This document shows, in pieces, positions 63,697 to 64,000 of a stretch of 64,000 bases of DNA (position 1 is the stretch's first letter; each line of letters begins with the position of its first letter). Under the pieces are notes generated by a model, which ran no database searches, was not told where the DNA came from, and saw only the letters and a list, made by a program, of their open reading frames with translations. A program made the position numbers and the translations under genes. The stretch is from Algoriphagus aestuariicola (GTDB lineage: Bacteria > Bacteroidota > Bacteroidia > Cytophagales > Cyclobacteriaceae), in contig NZ_JAFKCW010000001.1 in the NCBI RefSeq assembly GCF_017254835.1, forward strand, positions 1,477,063 to 1,541,062, read 5' to 3'.

Positions 63697-64000
63697 TTAT
63701 AATTTGATGTGCGCCCATCCCAATTCTTGCATTATTGTTCGGAAATGGGCAGGAATCGGGCAGGAAAGCGATATTTCCTGGCCATCCAAGGGATGACGAA
63801 AGCTGAGCTTCCAAGCATGAAGCAGAAGATTTTGGAGTCCAAACTGGCACTCAAAAAAGATATTTTGTTTGTTGTCCCCATGCTTTTTGTCGCCAATGAT
63901 GTAGTGTCGAATGTGCGCCAAATGCCTCCGGATTTGATGGGTTCGGCCGGTGAGCAAATCCACTTCCAGCAAACTATAACGGCTTGTCGGATAGCGTCCG
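63697..64000 (-). CDS. RNA pseudouridine synthase, TruC-like, C-terminal part (runs off right edge)
   Basis: About 100 C-terminal residues are visible; the catalytic Asp domain lies beyond base 64000. The RluA-family motif LLTGRTHQIRRHLAHIRHYI and GDKKHGDNKQN match TruC, which makes pseudouridine at position 65 of tRNAs, more closely than RluC/RluD, though this rests on the C-terminal part only. The reading frame is open to the edge. Confidence 0.82.
   Translation of the reverse strand, partial: GRYPTSRYSLLEVDLLTGRTHQIRRHLAHIRHYIIGDKKHGDNKQNIFFECQFGLQNLLLHAWKLSFRHPLDGQEISLSCPIPAHFRTIMQELGWAHIKL

Overview
The window looks like chromosomal DNA of a Gram-negative Bacteroidota, probably order Cytophagales (Cyclobacteriaceae/Algoriphagus-like; this genus-level guess is inference only). 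Supporting signs: several promoters of the Bacteroidota type (TTTG or TTG, 17-19 nt, then TAnnTTTG-like), few Shine-Dalgarno sequences, many secreted peptidases with Sec signals ending in AQ/SQ, a short (651 aa) GyrB without the enterobacterial insert, an OlsB/GlsB-like aminolipid pair, outer-membrane barrels and lipoproteins. No phage, insertion sequence, CRISPR array or conjugation gene is visible. Most of the window is ordinary core genome in short operons.

Layout. 1-2222 (-): two tandem secreted amidohydrolases, one cut by the window edge, the other without the usual metal-binding histidines. 2451-8234 (+): five tightly packed genes (receiver-only response regulator, membrane-anchored HEAT protein, processive-type GT2, TPR/YaiO-like outer-membrane barrel, anchored periplasmic protein). 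This resembles a synthase-dependent exopolysaccharide export locus and is the best candidate for an undescribed system. 8333-12042 (-): a 1164-aa membrane protein with a degenerate NTPase-like C-terminus, preceded by a 70-codon gene that looks like a collapsed patatin. 12417-23435: LTA-synthase-like sulfatase, a methyltransferase, MsrA, a small barrel, a DUF6909-like protein with a nucleoside-phosphorylase-like C-terminus, a cupin, a PAS sensor with no ATPase domain, an M20 amidohydrolase and a NagB/AgaI-like isomerase.

23470-35343: AsmA-like protein; two identical tRNA-Asp genes with promoter and terminator; accA; an MBL/patatin/acyltransferase operon; MsrB; a class III aminotransferase with an RlmI-like methyltransferase; and a GlsA/GlsB-like aminolipid operon ending in a CoA-binding protein. 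35505-49714: gyrB, ppk1, ferritin, M28 peptidase, DinB, PhzF, a K+ channel, S10 and S9 peptidases, a GluQ-type synthetase and a CarboxypepD_reg protein.

49711-64000: DUF4442 protein, M48 lipoprotein, a CAGTAGGCAG hairpin element, an ExoX-like exonuclease overlapping mpl, a lycopene-cyclase-like membrane protein, dnaB, a quinone-oxidoreductase-like enzyme, etfBA with a bifunctional nuclease, a CNT nucleoside transporter, a small lipoprotein, a second M28 peptidase and the C-terminal part of a TruC-like pseudouridine synthase running off the edge.

Themes: envelope construction (polysaccharide, aminolipids, phospholipid acylation, peptidoglycan recycling), secreted peptide degradation, and methionine sulfoxide repair (msrA and msrB in separate places). 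All calls come from reading motifs; no database search was run.
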